Source: Bacillota bacterium
GTDB lineage: Bacteria > Vulcanimicrobiota > JAJTBE01
DNA: 64,000 nt
Reading direction: 5' to 3'
Assembly (NCBI GenBank): GCA_021287065.1
Contig: JAJTBE010000119.1
Coordinates: 1-64,000, forward strand
A program made the position numbers and the translations under genes. Of the stretch, positions 1 through 9,837 are shown piece after piece (position 1 is the first letter of the stretch; the number at the start of each line of letters is the position of its first letter). Under the pieces are notes generated by a model that had not been told where the DNA came from, searched no databases, and worked only from the letters and a program-made list of their open reading frames with translations.

Positions 1-79
1 CAATGAAAATCGATATGCAGAAAGCAGAATAAAAGAGAGCGGAAAAATGATGCACTGAAAGTTTTTGCCGGAAGGGTTT

Positions 80-113
80 GGGAAACGAGCTTTTTTCAAA
101 AAGCGGGTTTCCC
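80..113. repeat. Isolated hairpin resembling one module of the extragenic repeat family
   Basis: Outer arms GGGAAAC (80-86) and GTTTCCC (107-113) pair, and inside them GCTTTTT pairs with AAAAAGC. The same design, a GGNNACC-type outer stem around an AAAAGCG/CGCTTTT inner stem, occurs as the third hairpin of the repeat copies at 137-350, 6740-6997, 9838-10064 and 10199-10504. I read it as a detached or partial copy of that family. Confidence 0.5.
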
Positions 114-136
114 AGGAAAAGATTCATAACCATTAG

Positions 137-350
137 CCCAGCTCCCAGAGAAAACTTTTTGAAAAAAGTTTCCTCCGGACCTCCATCCCAAAACTTTTGA
201 ATTGGGGGATCGGACCGGGGGACCGTGGGGTTTGGGGACCGACCGGGGTTTTAGGGACCGTCAGAGAAAACCACGCTTTTTTGTGAAAGCGAGGTTACCC
301 TCCGAACCTCCCTCCTTGAAAAACAAGAGTATTGGGTTTGGGGATTTGAG
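137..350 (+). repeat. Structured extragenic repeat, copy A
   Basis: This gene-free stretch has, in order, a GAAAACTTTTT/AAAAAAGTTTC hairpin, a CCCAA...TTGGG hairpin, a variable GACCG/GGGG-rich insert, an AAGCG-type hairpin and a CTTGAAAAACAAG hairpin. The same order of modules recurs at 6740-6997 on the same strand and at 9838-10064 and 10199-10504 on the other. Copy A lacks the outer flank shared by the 6740 and 10199 copies. It ends a few bases beyond the stop codon of the leftward gene at 359-1285. Positions 1-79 hold nothing I can assign. Confidence 0.8.
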
Positions 351-358
351 GGGATTTA

Positions 359-1285
359 TTAGCCTGGTGGTGGTCTTTTTATGATAACTATAGAGGACAT
401 GATCTTTTCGAAAAGGGGAAGAGCCTTATCTTTCAGAGCATAGGGTGTGGAGAATATAAAAAGTCCAGCTTCGTCTTCGTGTTCTACAAAAAGATAGATA
501 TGATAAACCAGTGGTGCTGATTTGCCTGATGAATTTGCAGGATATTCTTCAAAATCAAAGCGCAGGGCGTTATTATCCTCAATCTTGAGGGAAGCTTTCT
601 TCAGGTTTCCTGTTTTCTTCATTTCCGTTTCGTTTTTAAGAATAGCATCCACTTCCTGCTGAAAGCTTCTGCCTTCCATAACTTTGGATCTGCGGCAGGT
701 TATGGACAGTGCGTTTACAACAGGAGATTTCACAGTGAACTCAGGGTGTTCGTCGGATTGTTCCACTGTCCAGTCCTTTGGTACATCAAGTTCAAGGTTC
801 ATTCGCAATTCCTGATGTTTGGCGAGATCGCCGGTTTCAGGCATTTTAAAGTCCTTAGGTACAACAACTGATTGAATACCCTGTGGTGCATGAGCCGGAT
901 CCCCTGCGGGGTTTCCCTGAGGAGCAGGTGAACCGGGTGGATTGGGATTTCCCTGGGGAGGCGGTGCAGGAGAGCCGTTGGGAACAGGATTTCCGGGAGG
1001 CGGAGGCACCGGCGTGGGTACTCCGGGGGGAGGGGGAACCGGTGAACCCTGAGGAGGATTCTGAGGTTGTGGCGGCTGCGGGGGCTGGTTGTTCTGCCCG
1101 CCGTTGTTTTCTGCATTTGCCTGATTCCGGGGATCCTGTGGGAAAGGTTTGTTTCCGTTATTTTGAGACATGCGGAAAGAATACATATTCTCAGGAGAGT
1201 TTTTTTCAGAGAATATGGCGGCAATCCAGAAATAAATAACAACACATGTAAAAGCAAGTATTATTGCTTTTTTATACATCGGCAT
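359..1285 (-). CDS. Membrane-anchored protein with proline-rich stalk and PsbP/DcrB-like C-terminal domain
   Basis: Family not recognised with certainty. The N-terminus (about residues 5-25) is a hydrophobic helix that could be a signal anchor or uncleaved signal peptide. Residues about 45-135 are a Pro/Gly/Asn/Gln-rich low-complexity stalk with many PPPPG-type repeats. The last ~160 residues form a compact domain with the pattern of small lipid- or stress-related PsbP/DcrB-like domains: a 'DVPKDW' opening and a closing amphipathic helix 'LFEKIMSSIVI'. It is the last gene of a leftward run with the radical SAM gene (24 bases upstream) and the flavoprotein gene, so probably co-transcribed. The function is unknown; an extracytoplasmic domain held away from the membrane by the stalk is an inference. 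Confidence 0.7.
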   Translation of the reverse strand: MPMYKKAIILAFTCVVIYFWIAAIFSEKNSPENMYSFRMSQNNGNKPFPQDPRNQANAENNGGQNNQPPQPPQPQNPPQGSPVPPPPGVPTPVPPPPGNPVPNGSPAPPPQGNPNPPGSPAPQGNPAGDPAHAPQGIQSVVVPKDFKMPETGDLAKHQELRMNLELDVPKDWTVEQSDEHPEFTVKSPVVNALSITCRRSKVMEGRSFQQEVDAILKNETEMKKTGNLKKASLKIEDNNALRFDFEEYPANSSGKSAPLVYHIYLFVEHEDEAGLFIFSTPYALKDKALPLFEKIMSSIVIIKRPPPG

Positions 1286-1309
1286 AAGCTTGTATCCGCT
1301 GTTCCTTCC

Positions 1310-2653
1310 TTATTTTGCAGGTTTATTCTTATCTGCCACCGATTTTTCGATGGTTTCGTAAATAGCTTTGTTGTCCTTATTCAAATCAGCATCTATATCC
1401 TGGAAAATCTTAACATATTTTCTGAAGGTTTTCCTGTCCAGTGCATCGTTGAGATAAAGAAAATCGTCGTCAACTTCAAGTTCAGAGAAATAAGCTTTTG
1501 TTCTGAAGAGATCCCAGTTCATGCTGTCTTTTACAAGTCCTTTTCTCTTTGCAAGAGTCCATACGGGAGTTCCGGGATAGGGGAGCAGAATAAAAACTTC
1601 AATACCATTGAATTTCTTTTTGTTTTTCTCAATAAAGGCTATGGTTTTCTTCAGATCGTCCTCAGTTTCTCCGGGAGTTCCGATGATGAATGAAAGATTC
1701 ATCTGGATTCCCCATTTGTAGCAGATATCTATTGCCTGCTGATTCATTTCCACTGTTGAAGAACCGCATTTAAGGAATTGAAGAACCTTGTCGGAGCCTG
1801 ATTCCGCCCCGAATGCGCCGGAATTGAAATTCATAAATCTCAGGTTTTCGCACATCTCATCATCCATCAGATCAGCTCTGATGTGTCCGCCGAAAACTAC
1901 CCGCTTGTGATAACCTCTCTGTCTCACAAGAGTTTTCAGTTTTTTTATTCTTTCCTTATCTCCAATGAAGAGGTCATCGAAGAAATGAATGTAGTAAGGG
2001 TTGAAATTGGAGAATATTTCATCAAGTTCAGCTATGACATATTCTGCGGGAAACACCCTGTATTTCTTCCACATAACTGTTGGGGAGCAGAATGAGCAAT
2101 GATAAGGACATCCCCTTGAGGAGAAGCAGTAAACGAAGCCTCCCCAGAGATGTTTTTCCCTCCGGGGGAAAGGTATGGTTTCGATAGGGGTAATAAGGGG
2201 CCGGGGTGGGTTGATTTCCACTTTGTCTTCGCTGTGCCGGCAAATTCCCGCTATGCCATCCAGTTTATCCTTCCAGTTGTCGTTGTTTTGGATAAGCTGA
2301 ACCAATTCAAGGAATGTAGCTTCGCCTTCACCGAGAATTCCGGCATCAAATATGGGATCCAGCGTGTGGGGAAGTGCTGATATGTGATCTCCGCCTATGA
2401 AAACCGGGGAGCCTGTGCCTTCTTTTATTTTCTTTGCCCAGTCAAGGGCTATGTTCATGTTTTCCGTTACTGTGGATATGCCCGCTATATCAGGCTTCGC
2501 CGCTATAATTTCTTCAGGGGTTCTGTAAATAGTAACTTTTATATCTTTACCGTATTTTTCACAGTATGATGCCAGATAAAACAGTCCGATAACCGGAATG
2601 GCTCTTTGTGATGATTCTTCGAATCTGACTGCAGGTATTAGTCCGATATGCAT
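1310..2653 (-). CDS. B12-binding-type radical SAM protein
   Basis: A 447-residue protein. The N-terminal ~130 residues look like a cobalamin-binding-type Rossmann fold ('GISTVTENM', 'PVFIGGDHISALP', 'GEGEATFLEL'). A radical SAM core follows, with the iron-sulfur motif CPYHCSFC (CxxxCxxC) near residue 181. Further SAM-barrel landmarks are 'FFDDLF', 'GAESGSDKVLQFLKCG' and 'IGTPGETEDDL'. Proteins of this layout (BchE/P-methylase-like) use a 4Fe-4S cluster to cleave SAM and often methylate or cyclise unactivated carbons; many are of unknown substrate. The usual His of the B12-binding DxHxxG motif is not evident, so cobalamin may be absent. It sits between the flavoprotein and the proline-stalk protein in one apparent operon. 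The substrate cannot be told from context. Confidence 0.9.
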   Translation of the reverse strand: MHIGLIPAVRFEESSQRAIPVIGLFYLASYCEKYGKDIKVTIYRTPEEIIAAKPDIAGISTVTENMNIALDWAKKIKEGTGSPVFIGGDHISALPHTLDPIFDAGILGEGEATFLELVQLIQNNDNWKDKLDGIAGICRHSEDKVEINPPRPLITPIETIPFPRREKHLWGGFVYCFSSRGCPYHCSFCSPTVMWKKYRVFPAEYVIAELDEIFSNFNPYYIHFFDDLFIGDKERIKKLKTLVRQRGYHKRVVFGGHIRADLMDDEMCENLRFMNFNSGAFGAESGSDKVLQFLKCGSSTVEMNQQAIDICYKWGIQMNLSFIIGTPGETEDDLKKTIAFIEKNKKKFNGIEVFILLPYPGTPVWTLAKRKGLVKDSMNWDLFRTKAYFSELEVDDDFLYLNDALDRKTFRKYVKIFQDIDADLNKDNKAIYETIEKSVADKNKPAK

Positions 2654-2684
2654 TGCTGTTACTCCCGCTAATTATTTTAGTTAC

Positions 2685-3941
2685 TTATATTTCCCCCGCG
2701 GCACTTTTTCCTGCCATAAAACCGGTGAGCCAGCACATATGAAGGTTGTATCCTCCGGTAGGACCGTCGATGGCCAGAGCTTCCCCTGCAAAGGCAAGAT
2801 TGTCGATAAAGCCTGATCTCATGGTTCCGGGGTTAAGCTGGGATGGATCTATGCCTCCTCCGGTGAGCATTGCTCCTGCAAAACCGGTTGTTCCGTTGTA
2901 TGTAAGTTTAATTCCCGTTAGTGCATCACTCAGGGCTTTTCTTTCCTGTTTAGTAATCACCGCAGATTTTTTTCCGGGATCAATTCCTGAAAGTTCAACA
3001 GAAATAGCGGCGGCTCTCTCGGGAAGTATGGATTTTAACATGTTAAGAACTGATTTTTTTGTGTTGGAAGCAAGCAGGTTCCCCATATACTCTTTAATAT
3101 CCTGATCTTTGTATTGATTGACGAAATTGAGCCTGATGGTGATTTCGTCGGATGGATCCAGTGCTGATATACTTCCGCTGAGGTTGAGAATCTCAGGACC
3201 GCTTATGCCAAAATGTGTAAAAAGCAGGCTTCCCCCAGTGCGAAACAGGATTTTACCTTTTTGTAAAACTTCAATTCCCACATAATCAAGGGTAAGGCCC
3301 TGCAGCTTTTTAAGCCAGGTTTCCTTTACTTTAACAGGAACAAGTGCAGGATGGAGTTTTTCGATTCTGTGTCCGGTCTGTTCGGCAAAAAGAAAGCTGT
3401 CGCCGGTTGAACCTGTGGCGGGAAATGATTTGCCTCCGCAGGCTATTATATACTGAGATGCTTCAAAGGCGCCCATGTCGGTTATAAAAGCTCTGACTCT
3501 TCCCGGCTTGCCGGGTTCTGTTTCTATAGCTTTTAATGCTGTTTCGGTTAGTATTTCAACTCTGTTTCTCCTTAGAATATCAAGAAACATGTCGAGTATG
3601 TCTGAAGATTTATCGGATTTTGGAAAAATTCTGCCGTCTTTTTCCTGCTTCAGAGGAACTCCATTATCTTCAAAAAATGCAAGCAGTTTTTCATAGGGAA
3701 GCTCCTTAATGGAGGAACTGAGAAAAATTCCATTTTCTCCGTATATTTTTCTGAGATCAGGCTTCAGCATGGAAATATTAGTTATGTTGCATCTTCCGTT
3801 TCCTGTGAGAAGCAGTTTTTTTCCTGCTGCAGGCATTTTTTCGATAAGTATAACTTCAGCTCCGGCAGATGAAGCGGCAGCGGCGGCCATTAACCCGGCT
3901 GCACCTCCGCCGGCAATGGCGATTTTAAATTTTCTGTTCAT
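2685..3941 (-). CDS. NAD(P)/FAD-dependent oxidoreductase, HI0933/BaiN-YhiN family
   Basis: The N-terminal dinucleotide-binding motif GGGAAGLMAAA and the downstream 'GKKLLLTGNGRCNITN' are the signature of the HI0933 family of flavoproteins (BaiN/RdsA). 'ACGGKSFPATGSTGDS' and the closing 'AIDGPTGGYNLHMCWLTG' are also typical. The length, about 418 residues, is normal. I chose the ATG at 3941, directly before the Rossmann strand; an upstream TTG at 3962 adds seven residues but has no better ribosome site. Members reduce organic substrates, but most physiological substrates are unknown. It is the first gene of a leftward three-gene run, 31 bases before the radical SAM gene. Confidence 0.9.
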   Translation of the reverse strand: MNRKFKIAIAGGGAAGLMAAAAASSAGAEVILIEKMPAAGKKLLLTGNGRCNITNISMLKPDLRKIYGENGIFLSSSIKELPYEKLLAFFEDNGVPLKQEKDGRIFPKSDKSSDILDMFLDILRRNRVEILTETALKAIETEPGKPGRVRAFITDMGAFEASQYIIACGGKSFPATGSTGDSFLFAEQTGHRIEKLHPALVPVKVKETWLKKLQGLTLDYVGIEVLQKGKILFRTGGSLLFTHFGISGPEILNLSGSISALDPSDEITIRLNFVNQYKDQDIKEYMGNLLASNTKKSVLNMLKSILPERAAAISVELSGIDPGKKSAVITKQERKALSDALTGIKLTYNGTTGFAGAMLTGGGIDPSQLNPGTMRSGFIDNLAFAGEALAIDGPTGGYNLHMCWLTGFMAGKSAAGEI

Positions 3942-4409
3942 GGAAACTAATATACCATACAATTTATTTAAAGTTAAAGCATATTATTTGGGTTGTTTTT
4001 GCCAATCGGGGTATAAATGGTTTGTCGGATAAATTTTATCTTCGTTTTTTTTTGGGCTAAAACTCAATGAAATCAAAGGAATATTTGGGTTTGAATAAAA
4101 TTATTCAAATTATTGAGTATTAATTAATTCCCTAAAAAACCGATTATAGAATTGGTATAGGATGTACTTTTATGATGCTCGTCCAGCAGAAAATCGATAT
4201 TAATCCACTCGAATTTTTATTAGATGGATTTTTGTTGCAGTAAAGCCCAAAGTGCTGCCGGAGAAAAAGTTGGATGTCGATGTATAGAAAAATGAAGAGT
4301 ATAAAAAGGAATCAGGGAGAATCGAGGTTTTTCCTTTGTGATTGGGAGAAAACATTATCTTTTCTATAGTCTTTTTCCGTTTTGATTCTGGCATGTGCCT
4401 GATTTTTTT

Positions 4410-4418
4410 TGTTATATT
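4410..4418 (+). promoter_or_regulatory. Putative extended -10 promoter of the chemoreceptor gene
   Basis: TG-T-TATATT matches an extended -10 element (TGNTATAAT). It lies about 110 bases before the chosen start of the chemoreceptor, and no good -35 is visible. The same TGN-TATAAT form is seen before the glycine-zipper gene (40759-40767) and the pilin operon (59889-59897). Confidence 0.35.
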
Positions 4419-4436
4419 TGATTCAGGAAGGATCTA

Positions 4437-4455
4437 AGTGATGCTTTTCATCACT
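4437..4455. promoter_or_regulatory. Perfect 7-bp inverted repeat in the chemoreceptor leader
   Basis: AGTGATG and CATCACT are separated by CTTTT. The repeat lies just after the putative -10 element, so it would be in the transcript leader or act as an operator. Function is not known. Confidence 0.35.
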
Positions 4456-4527
4456 GAAGATATAAATGCAGCATAATAAATACAAATGCAGCAAAAGACA
4501 GATGAGAACAGAAAGGAAGGGCGCTCT

Positions 4528-6696
4528 ATGAAGGGACTGATAGGGAAATTTAAAAACGCTTCGGTGGGAGTAAAAATTGTAGTCACAGTAGCATTGCTGC
4601 TGGTAGTTTTCATGTCGATATTTACATTTGCTATGAGCAAAAAGCTTGAAAGCAGTCTTTCAAACAATATGGACAAAAGCCTTCAGGCTCAAAACAAACT
4701 GATTCTTGATATGATCTCGGTGTTCCAGCAGAATCTTACTCAAACAACAAAAGAACTTAGTAAAGTATTTGTGTCATTTTTCCCTGAAAAAATAGCAGTC
4801 GTTCCCGGTAAAACAGTTAAAATTGGTGATTTTGAAACACCCATGCTGAAAACCGGAAAAAATGTACTGAATCTGAATTATGATTATGTTGATAGTTTTA
4901 CCAATATAACCGGAGCAACAGCAACTATTTTTGCGAAAACCGGTGATGACTTTGTGAGAATCTCAACTTCCGTAAAAAAAGCTGATGGCTCGAGAGCTGT
5001 GGGAACAGCTCTTGGTAAGGAACATCCGGCATATGCCAGCATTATGGAAGGAAAATCTTATTCCGGCAAAGCCAATCTGTTTGGTAAGGATTATATAACA
5101 AATTACACACCGATTAAGGGCGAGAATGGTGAAATAATCGGAATTCTGTATGTCGGATTTGAATTCACGGAAGCCCTCGCTGCACTGAAAGAAAAGGTAA
5201 GAACCCTGAAAATCGGAAAGTCGGGATATGCATTTGTAGTAGATGCAAAACCCGGTGAAAACCAGGGTATTCTGATTATACACCCCAACAAGGAAGGTCA
5301 GAATGTAATCGGTTTGAAGGATGCCGTTACAGGAAAAGAGTTCATTAAGGATATTATAGTCAAAAAAGATGGCGAAATACGCTATCAGTGGATCAATAAA
5401 GATGCCGGTGATACAAAATCACGGGAAAGAATTATGCAGTTTGCCTCATTCCCGGAATGGGACTGGATTGTTTGCTCAGGCCTTTATTACGATGAAGTAA
5501 TTGCAGAAGGTAAGGAAGTAACCAATCAGTTAGTGATCGGAAGCGTCATACTGATTGTTGTTCTGGTCTTTATAGTTCTCTATGTTTCATCGGTTCTTAT
5601 CACCAGACCTCTTAAAGAGGCTGTTGAAATGGCAGAAGCTATTTCACAGGGCGACTTGACAAAAGATCTGGAAGTTAAGAGTAATGATGAAATCGGCCAG
5701 CTTGCTGATTCTATGGACAAAATGGTGAATGCGCTCAGAGAAATAGTTGAAAATGTTGAAACTGCTTCGAGAAATGTAACTGCCGGAAGCAGACAGCTCA
5801 GCGATAAATCAATGGAAATTTCCCAGGGTGCTACAGAGCAGGCAGCATCAGCAGAAGAAGCTTCATCATCCATGGAAGAGATGGCTTCAAATATTAAGCA
5901 GAGTTCTGATAACGCTTCCGAAACTGAAAAAATTGCCGTCAAAGTGGCAAAAGGAGCAAAGGCAGGCGGAGAATCCGTTATTCAGACTGTAGCAGCAATG
6001 AAAAAGATTGCTGAAAAAATTAACATCATTGAGGAAATAGCAAGACAGACCAATATGCTCGCTCTCAACGCTGCAATCGAAGCTGCAAGAGCTGGAGAAC
6101 ATGGCAAAGGTTTCGCAGTTGTGGCATCTGAAGTGAGAAAACTCGCAGAAAGAAGCCAGCACGCTGCAGCAGAAATCAGCCAGGTATCTATCAACAGCGT
6201 TAAGATTGCTGAAGAAGCAGGAAACATCCTGACCGGAATTCTGCCTGACATTCAGCGCACAGCGGATCTCGTTCAGGAAATCAGCGTTGCAAGCAACGAG
6301 CAGAACATCGGAGCTTCACAGATTAATAAAGCCCTCCAGCAGCTTGATCAGGTCATTCAGAAGAATGCAGCTTCATCAGAAGAACTTGCATCCACTGCAG
6401 AAGAACTTTCAAGCCAGGCGGAACAGCTCCAGAGTGCTATTGATTTCTTCGACCTCGGAAATAAGAAAATCGGAGGCAGACCTGATATGCACAGGGAAAA
6501 ATCAGGCGGCTATTCCGGTAGTCATATAAGCACCCTGAAACATGAAAAACGGGGCGAAGAAGGGTTTGTTGAGGTTAAATCCGCACCTGCAAAAAAACAT
6601 GGCAAACCCGGAAAAGCTTCATCTCAGGCTCCCGACATCAAAGGAAGCAAAGGAAAGGGTCTGATCTACATAATGGATGACGAGGAAGAAGCATAA
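4528..6696 (+). CDS. Methyl-accepting chemotaxis protein with Cache sensor
   Basis: A 722-residue transmembrane chemoreceptor. TM1 is about residues 13-36, followed by a ~300-residue extracytoplasmic sensor of the Cache_3-Cache_2 / single-Cache type ('[20 protein letters not shown]', '[18 protein letters not shown]'). TM2 is about 335-357, then a HAMP domain ('[12 protein letters not shown]'). The cytoplasmic coiled coil carries the conserved hairpin tip near residue 502 ([20 protein letters not shown]). A charged tail of ~75 residues follows and ends DDEEEA; no NWETF-type CheR tether is seen. The start at 4528 is chosen because AGGAAGGG lies just upstream; an ATG at 4486 has no ribosome site. 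No che genes are in the window. It likely signals to the flagellar motor whose genes start at 36 kb. Confidence 0.95.
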   Translation: MKGLIGKFKNASVGVKIVVTVALLLVVFMSIFTFAMSKKLESSLSNNMDKSLQAQNKLILDMISVFQQNLTQTTKELSKVFVSFFPEKIAVVPGKTVKIGDFETPMLKTGKNVLNLNYDYVDSFTNITGATATIFAKTGDDFVRISTSVKKADGSRAVGTALGKEHPAYASIMEGKSYSGKANLFGKDYITNYTPIKGENGEIIGILYVGFEFTEALAALKEKVRTLKIGKSGYAFVVDAKPGENQGILIIHPNKEGQNVIGLKDAVTGKEFIKDIIVKKDGEIRYQWINKDAGDTKSRERIMQFASFPEWDWIVCSGLYYDEVIAEGKEVTNQLVIGSVILIVVLVFIVLYVSSVLITRPLKEAVEMAEAISQGDLTKDLEVKSNDEIGQLADSMDKMVNALREIVENVETASRNVTAGSRQLSDKSMEISQGATEQAASAEEASSSMEEMASNIKQSSDNASETEKIAVKVAKGAKAGGESVIQTVAAMKKIAEKINIIEEIARQTNMLALNAAIEAARAGEHGKGFAVVASEVRKLAERSQHAAAEISQVSINSVKIAEEAGNILTGILPDIQRTADLVQEISVASNEQNIGASQINKALQQLDQVIQKNAASSEELASTAEELSSQAEQLQSAIDFFDLGNKKIGGRPDMHREKSGGYSGSHISTLKHEKRGEEGFVEVKSAPAKKHGKPGKASSQAPDIKGSKGKGLIYIMDDEEEA

Positions 6697-6739
6697 ACGG
6701 TTTGTAGGCAGCTTATCCCGGTTTTAACCAAATCGAACT

Positions 6740-6997
6740 GAATTAAGGAATAGATTTATCTGATCGCTCACGAGTATTGGAGCGGTTTGCCCAGCACCCG
6801 GAGAAAACTTTTTTGAAAAAAGTTTCCTCGCGCCCACCCTGCGGGCAGGCACCCGCCATCCCAAAACTTTTGAATTGGGGACCGTCAGAGGAGACCACGC
6901 TTTTTTGGAAAAGCGAGGTCTCCTCCGAACCTCCTCCCTTGAAAAACAAGAGTAATGGACTGGGGATTTGAGTGTTTTTGCTAATTCAGTGGCATTG
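6740..6997 (+). repeat. Structured extragenic repeat, copy B (long form)
   Basis: It contains the four hairpins of the family. The clearest is GGAGACC-a-CGCTTTT / AAAAGCG-a-GGTCTCC within 6886-6935. Its left flank (GAATTAAGG...GATTTAT...CGCTCACGAG) and right flank (GCTAATTCAGTGGCATTG) are found inverted at 10199-10504, so these define a longer element of about 260-300 bases. It also carries a GCGCCCACCCTGCGGGC insert shared only with the 10199 copy. It lies beyond the 3' end of lipoprotein gene 7103-9304, in opposite orientation to it. Confidence 0.8.
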
Positions 6998-7036
6998 GGT
7001 ATCAACCAAATACAAATCATAAATTTACGGTATAAA

Positions 7037-7062
7037 AAAAGGGGCTTTGCGCCCCTTTTGAT
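7037..7062 (-). terminator. Intrinsic terminator of the first lipoprotein gene
   Basis: GGGGC and GCCCC (7041-7055) pair around TTTGC and are flanked by A and T runs. Read leftwards the stem is followed by seven T residues. It is nearly identical to the terminator at 10587-10608 behind the paralogous gene. Confidence 0.8.
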
Positions 7063-7102
7063 TTTCGGTGGTTTTCTTACTATGCCCGATTATTTTACCC
7101 GC

Positions 7103-9304
7103 TTATTTCCATTTTCTGATGAAAATGTCGCTGATATTTTCGGTGTAGGTATCTGTAGTAAGATTGGTTGCTTTTGTTTCAAATGTCAGATATAAGCCGT
7201 CGGGGCTCATAGCGTGTTCGAGGACTCTTACATTGGGAAGTTGTCCTGATGAGCCGACTGAACCGTAAGTGTAATCAACATTTGCAGCTTCCATATCCCT
7301 TACATAAACCATTCCTGTAATGCTGATGTTGTCGCTCTTCGGATTAACATAACCGGGAGCGCCGGGTCCGACATTGGAAGAAAGGAAACTTACATATTTT
7401 CCGGTATTGTCTATCTGGGCTTTTTTGAAGTTAAGAGCAGTACCGGAAAGCTGTTTTGAAACCAGTGTAAGTTTGTTTGAACCCTGTTTCCACAGCATAA
7501 TATTGTAAGTGCCTCCGGTTGTGAAAATATTGGCATTTGTTTCAAATGCAATCTTCGTTCCGTCAGAGTTGATTGCCGGGTTTGCCGAAATTGTGCCTGC
7601 AGGGAAATCTGTTCCGTCGTTCTGGGTGATGTAGGTATTCCATCCAACGGTGGGATCGCTTTTGGTATTGCATCTGAAAATATGTGTTGCTGCAGTTGAA
7701 GGGTTATTGGAGCAGATATTATCCGCTCTTGAACTGAAGGTAACAATACTGCCGTCGTAGGAAATAGCCGGATTGGCGGAACCGGGATTGAAGCCTCCGT
7801 CGGAGCCTTCTGTGGCTACACCTGCGATAAACCTCATATCCAGCATTACTCTTACGGATGGAGTCATGTTATTGATTTTTGCTCCGTAAATGTGAGACCA
7901 GCCATTGTTGGCAATAGGAGCCAGACCGTCAATATTGGTTGCGGTTGATGTGAATACTACTGCAGTCCCGTCTCCGCTGATATCCGGGCTGGTTGAATCC
8001 GAATTTCCAGGAAGATTTGCATCTCCTGAATCATTGGAAATTCTGGCGATTTTGAGGTCGCTGAGTCTAATTATATAGACATCGGTTATGGAATTCAGTG
8101 CCAATCCATCGGGGAGAATATTTGTTGCTGTGGATTCAAATACAACATATTCGCCGTTTCCGCTGATTTTGGCATTGTAGCTGTTTTTATCCGCCCCTGA
8201 GGTGGAACTTGAAACTGCGCTGTTTGAAAGCCTTGTGATGGTTCCTGTTTTTCTGGTCCAGACATAAACCTGACTGACTCCGTTAGGTGTACCCCAACCG
8301 GAGATGACATTGCCGGAGCTGTGGAATACTACCTTTTCTCCGTAGTTGCTTACATCGGGTTTCTGAGCATCCCCAACTTCGGGTAAGTTGATTCTCTTCG
8401 ATACCAGAGTAGTAACCAGAGTGTCGCTTGTGGATGCAAGAGTTACTGTCTTTGCTGTAACTGTATTATTAGCTTCCACATTGACATCCTGAGTGGCGGT
8501 CTGATAACCGGTTTTTGCATATGACAGTGTTCTTGTGCCTGGTGTGAGATTTTGCACTGTATAATAGCCGCTGCTGTCGGTGGTGGAAGATGTGTCTTTC
8601 TGCAGTGTTACCTGAACATCAGCAAGAGCTGAACCGCTGGTATCCACAACCTTTCCCGTAACATTGCCGTATCCCGGGCTTGGTGTGGGTGATGCTACGG
8701 AAATCATCTTAATATCAAATACATTGCTTGTCTGATTTTGTATGTTGACAGTGGATGAAAAATCCTGATAACCTGTAATCTGGGCTGTAATCGGGTGAGA
8801 ACCGAAGCTCAGGCTTGCGAATGAGTATTTTCCGTTTCCATCCGATGTGGCGGTTGCGGTTGCACTGCCTGTTGTAACCGTAATTCCCACGCCTGCAAGG
8901 GTCTGACCCGTTACGGAAGCTGTTACTGTTCCATTTAACGGACCGTATGAAGTTGATATAAGGGTAATGTCGCCAACATTTGTAGTTTCATTCTTTTTTA
9001 TGGTAACAGCCATATTGACTGTCTGATAGCCGTACTTATAGACTTCCAGTTTATAATTTCCCTTAGGAATCTGATTATTGCTGAAATAACCACCTTCGTC
9101 TGTTGATCTCGAATAAGTAGTTCCTGTTGTGTCTGATCTCATTGTGCAATAAATTCTGACTACAGGAGATCCATCCTGATATAACACCCTGCCTTCCACA
9201 GTCCCGAAATTATAATCCGGCTGTATTACTGCAGGCCCGCAAGCTGCCATAAAAAAACATAGGAAAATGGCAACAGAAAACATTGGAAACAACTTGTTCC
9301 GCAT
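7103..9304 (-). CDS. Lipoprotein with carboxypeptidase-regulatory-like repeats and TolB/WD40-like propeller
   Basis: A 733-residue protein. The N-terminal signal ends in a lipobox (MAAC, Cys about residue 22), so it is lipid-anchored and extracytoplasmic. Three Ig-like carboxypeptidase regulatory-like domains follow at about 33-110, 115-200 and 212-292 ('GKYSFASLSFGSHPITAQ', 'GYYTVQNLTPGTRTLSY'), with a TPSPGYGNV linker before the third. From about 300 to the end are PD40/TolB-type propeller blades ('PDVSNYGEKVVFHSSGN', 'PDISGDGTAVVFTST', 'MSPDGLYLTFETKA'). AGGGGAG precedes the ATG. It is a clear paralog of the gene at 10632-12884 along its full length. A surface binding or adhesion role is an inference. 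Confidence 0.88.
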   Translation of the reverse strand: MRNKLFPMFSVAIFLCFFMAACGPAVIQPDYNFGTVEGRVLYQDGSPVVRIYCTMRSDTTGTTYSRSTDEGGYFSNNQIPKGNYKLEVYKYGYQTVNMAVTIKKNETTNVGDITLISTSYGPLNGTVTASVTGQTLAGVGITVTTGSATATATSDGNGKYSFASLSFGSHPITAQITGYQDFSSTVNIQNQTSNVFDIKMISVASPTPSPGYGNVTGKVVDTSGSALADVQVTLQKDTSSTTDSSGYYTVQNLTPGTRTLSYAKTGYQTATQDVNVEANNTVTAKTVTLASTSDTLVTTLVSKRINLPEVGDAQKPDVSNYGEKVVFHSSGNVISGWGTPNGVSQVYVWTRKTGTITRLSNSAVSSSTSGADKNSYNAKISGNGEYVVFESTATNILPDGLALNSITDVYIIRLSDLKIARISNDSGDANLPGNSDSTSPDISGDGTAVVFTSTATNIDGLAPIANNGWSHIYGAKINNMTPSVRVMLDMRFIAGVATEGSDGGFNPGSANPAISYDGSIVTFSSRADNICSNNPSTAATHIFRCNTKSDPTVGWNTYITQNDGTDFPAGTISANPAINSDGTKIAFETNANIFTTGGTYNIMLWKQGSNKLTLVSKQLSGTALNFKKAQIDNTGKYVSFLSSNVGPGAPGYVNPKSDNISITGMVYVRDMEAANVDYTYGSVGSSGQLPNVRVLEHAMSPDGLYLTFETKATNLTTDTYTENISDIFIRKWK

Positions 9305-9837
9305 AAATACTCCCCTTCTGTTTTTTTTGGGAGGTTATCCGCAAAACTGAGTTCGGTTTTTATTTATCTCTGCAAAATCCGATTAATTTTTGTGCAGAAA
9401 AGGTTTATTATGTGTACTGAGCATTCAGTTCTGTCCCGAATACCGCTTTGCTGAATTATTACCGTCCCGTTTTTGAGTTTTTCCGACATAGCCAATCAGA
9501 ATGTAATTTTTATCACAAAATACTATCCTGAGTTTGTCCCAGATATTTTATGATAGAGTGCAACCGGGGGGACTGAATTCCAGCTTATAATTTCCGTTAG
9601 AAATATATGAAATAATACCAGTTGTCAGGAAATTTCGAGCCGACAGCTTCAGGATGGTTATACTGTGGATTCATGCTGTTTTTCTCTGATATCTGCAAAA
9701 TACGGACTGTATAAAAAGGTTCATAATGATATAAAGCGATGATTTCGGGAAAAATGGCATGATAAAGTTACTTCTGACTTATATAGATTATACTTGTTTT
9801 CCGTTGTATTTACAATAACAGAGGGGATTTTAATGGC
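9305..9837. other. Intergenic region upstream of the first lipoprotein gene
   Basis: This is AT-rich and has no convincing coding capacity. The only resolvable item is the possible lipoprotein-gene remnant at 9576-9619. Confidence 0.5.
9576..9619 (-). pseudogene. Possible remnant of a third lipoprotein paralog
   Basis: About 25 of 29 bases at its left end match the region of gene 7103-9304 around 9042-9070, which encodes the end of the first Ig-like domain. Read leftwards it gives ISNGNYKLEF against IPKGNYKLEV in the intact protein. Nothing on either side extends the match convincingly. It could be a decayed duplicate or a short gene-conversion tract; chance is not excluded. Confidence 0.35.

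Larger units (their letters stand above)
3942..4527. other. AT-rich intergenic region between divergent genes
   Basis: This holds the upstream regions of the leftward flavoprotein operon and of the rightward chemoreceptor. Short reading frames are present (for example 4200-4394 on the minus strand), but none has a ribosome site or protein-like composition. The recognisable items are the extended -10 and hairpin listed separately. Confidence 0.6.

Noticed and set aside
202-384. 60-codon open frame on the plus strand
   Set aside because: It lies inside repeat copy A, has no ribosome site and low-complexity Gly/Arg composition. Similar frames in the other repeat copies (for example 9937-10376) were dropped for the same reason.
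4200-4394. 64-codon minus-strand frame upstream of the chemoreceptor
   Set aside because: No ribosome site, unusual Ser/Lys/Phe composition, and isolated between divergent promoters.
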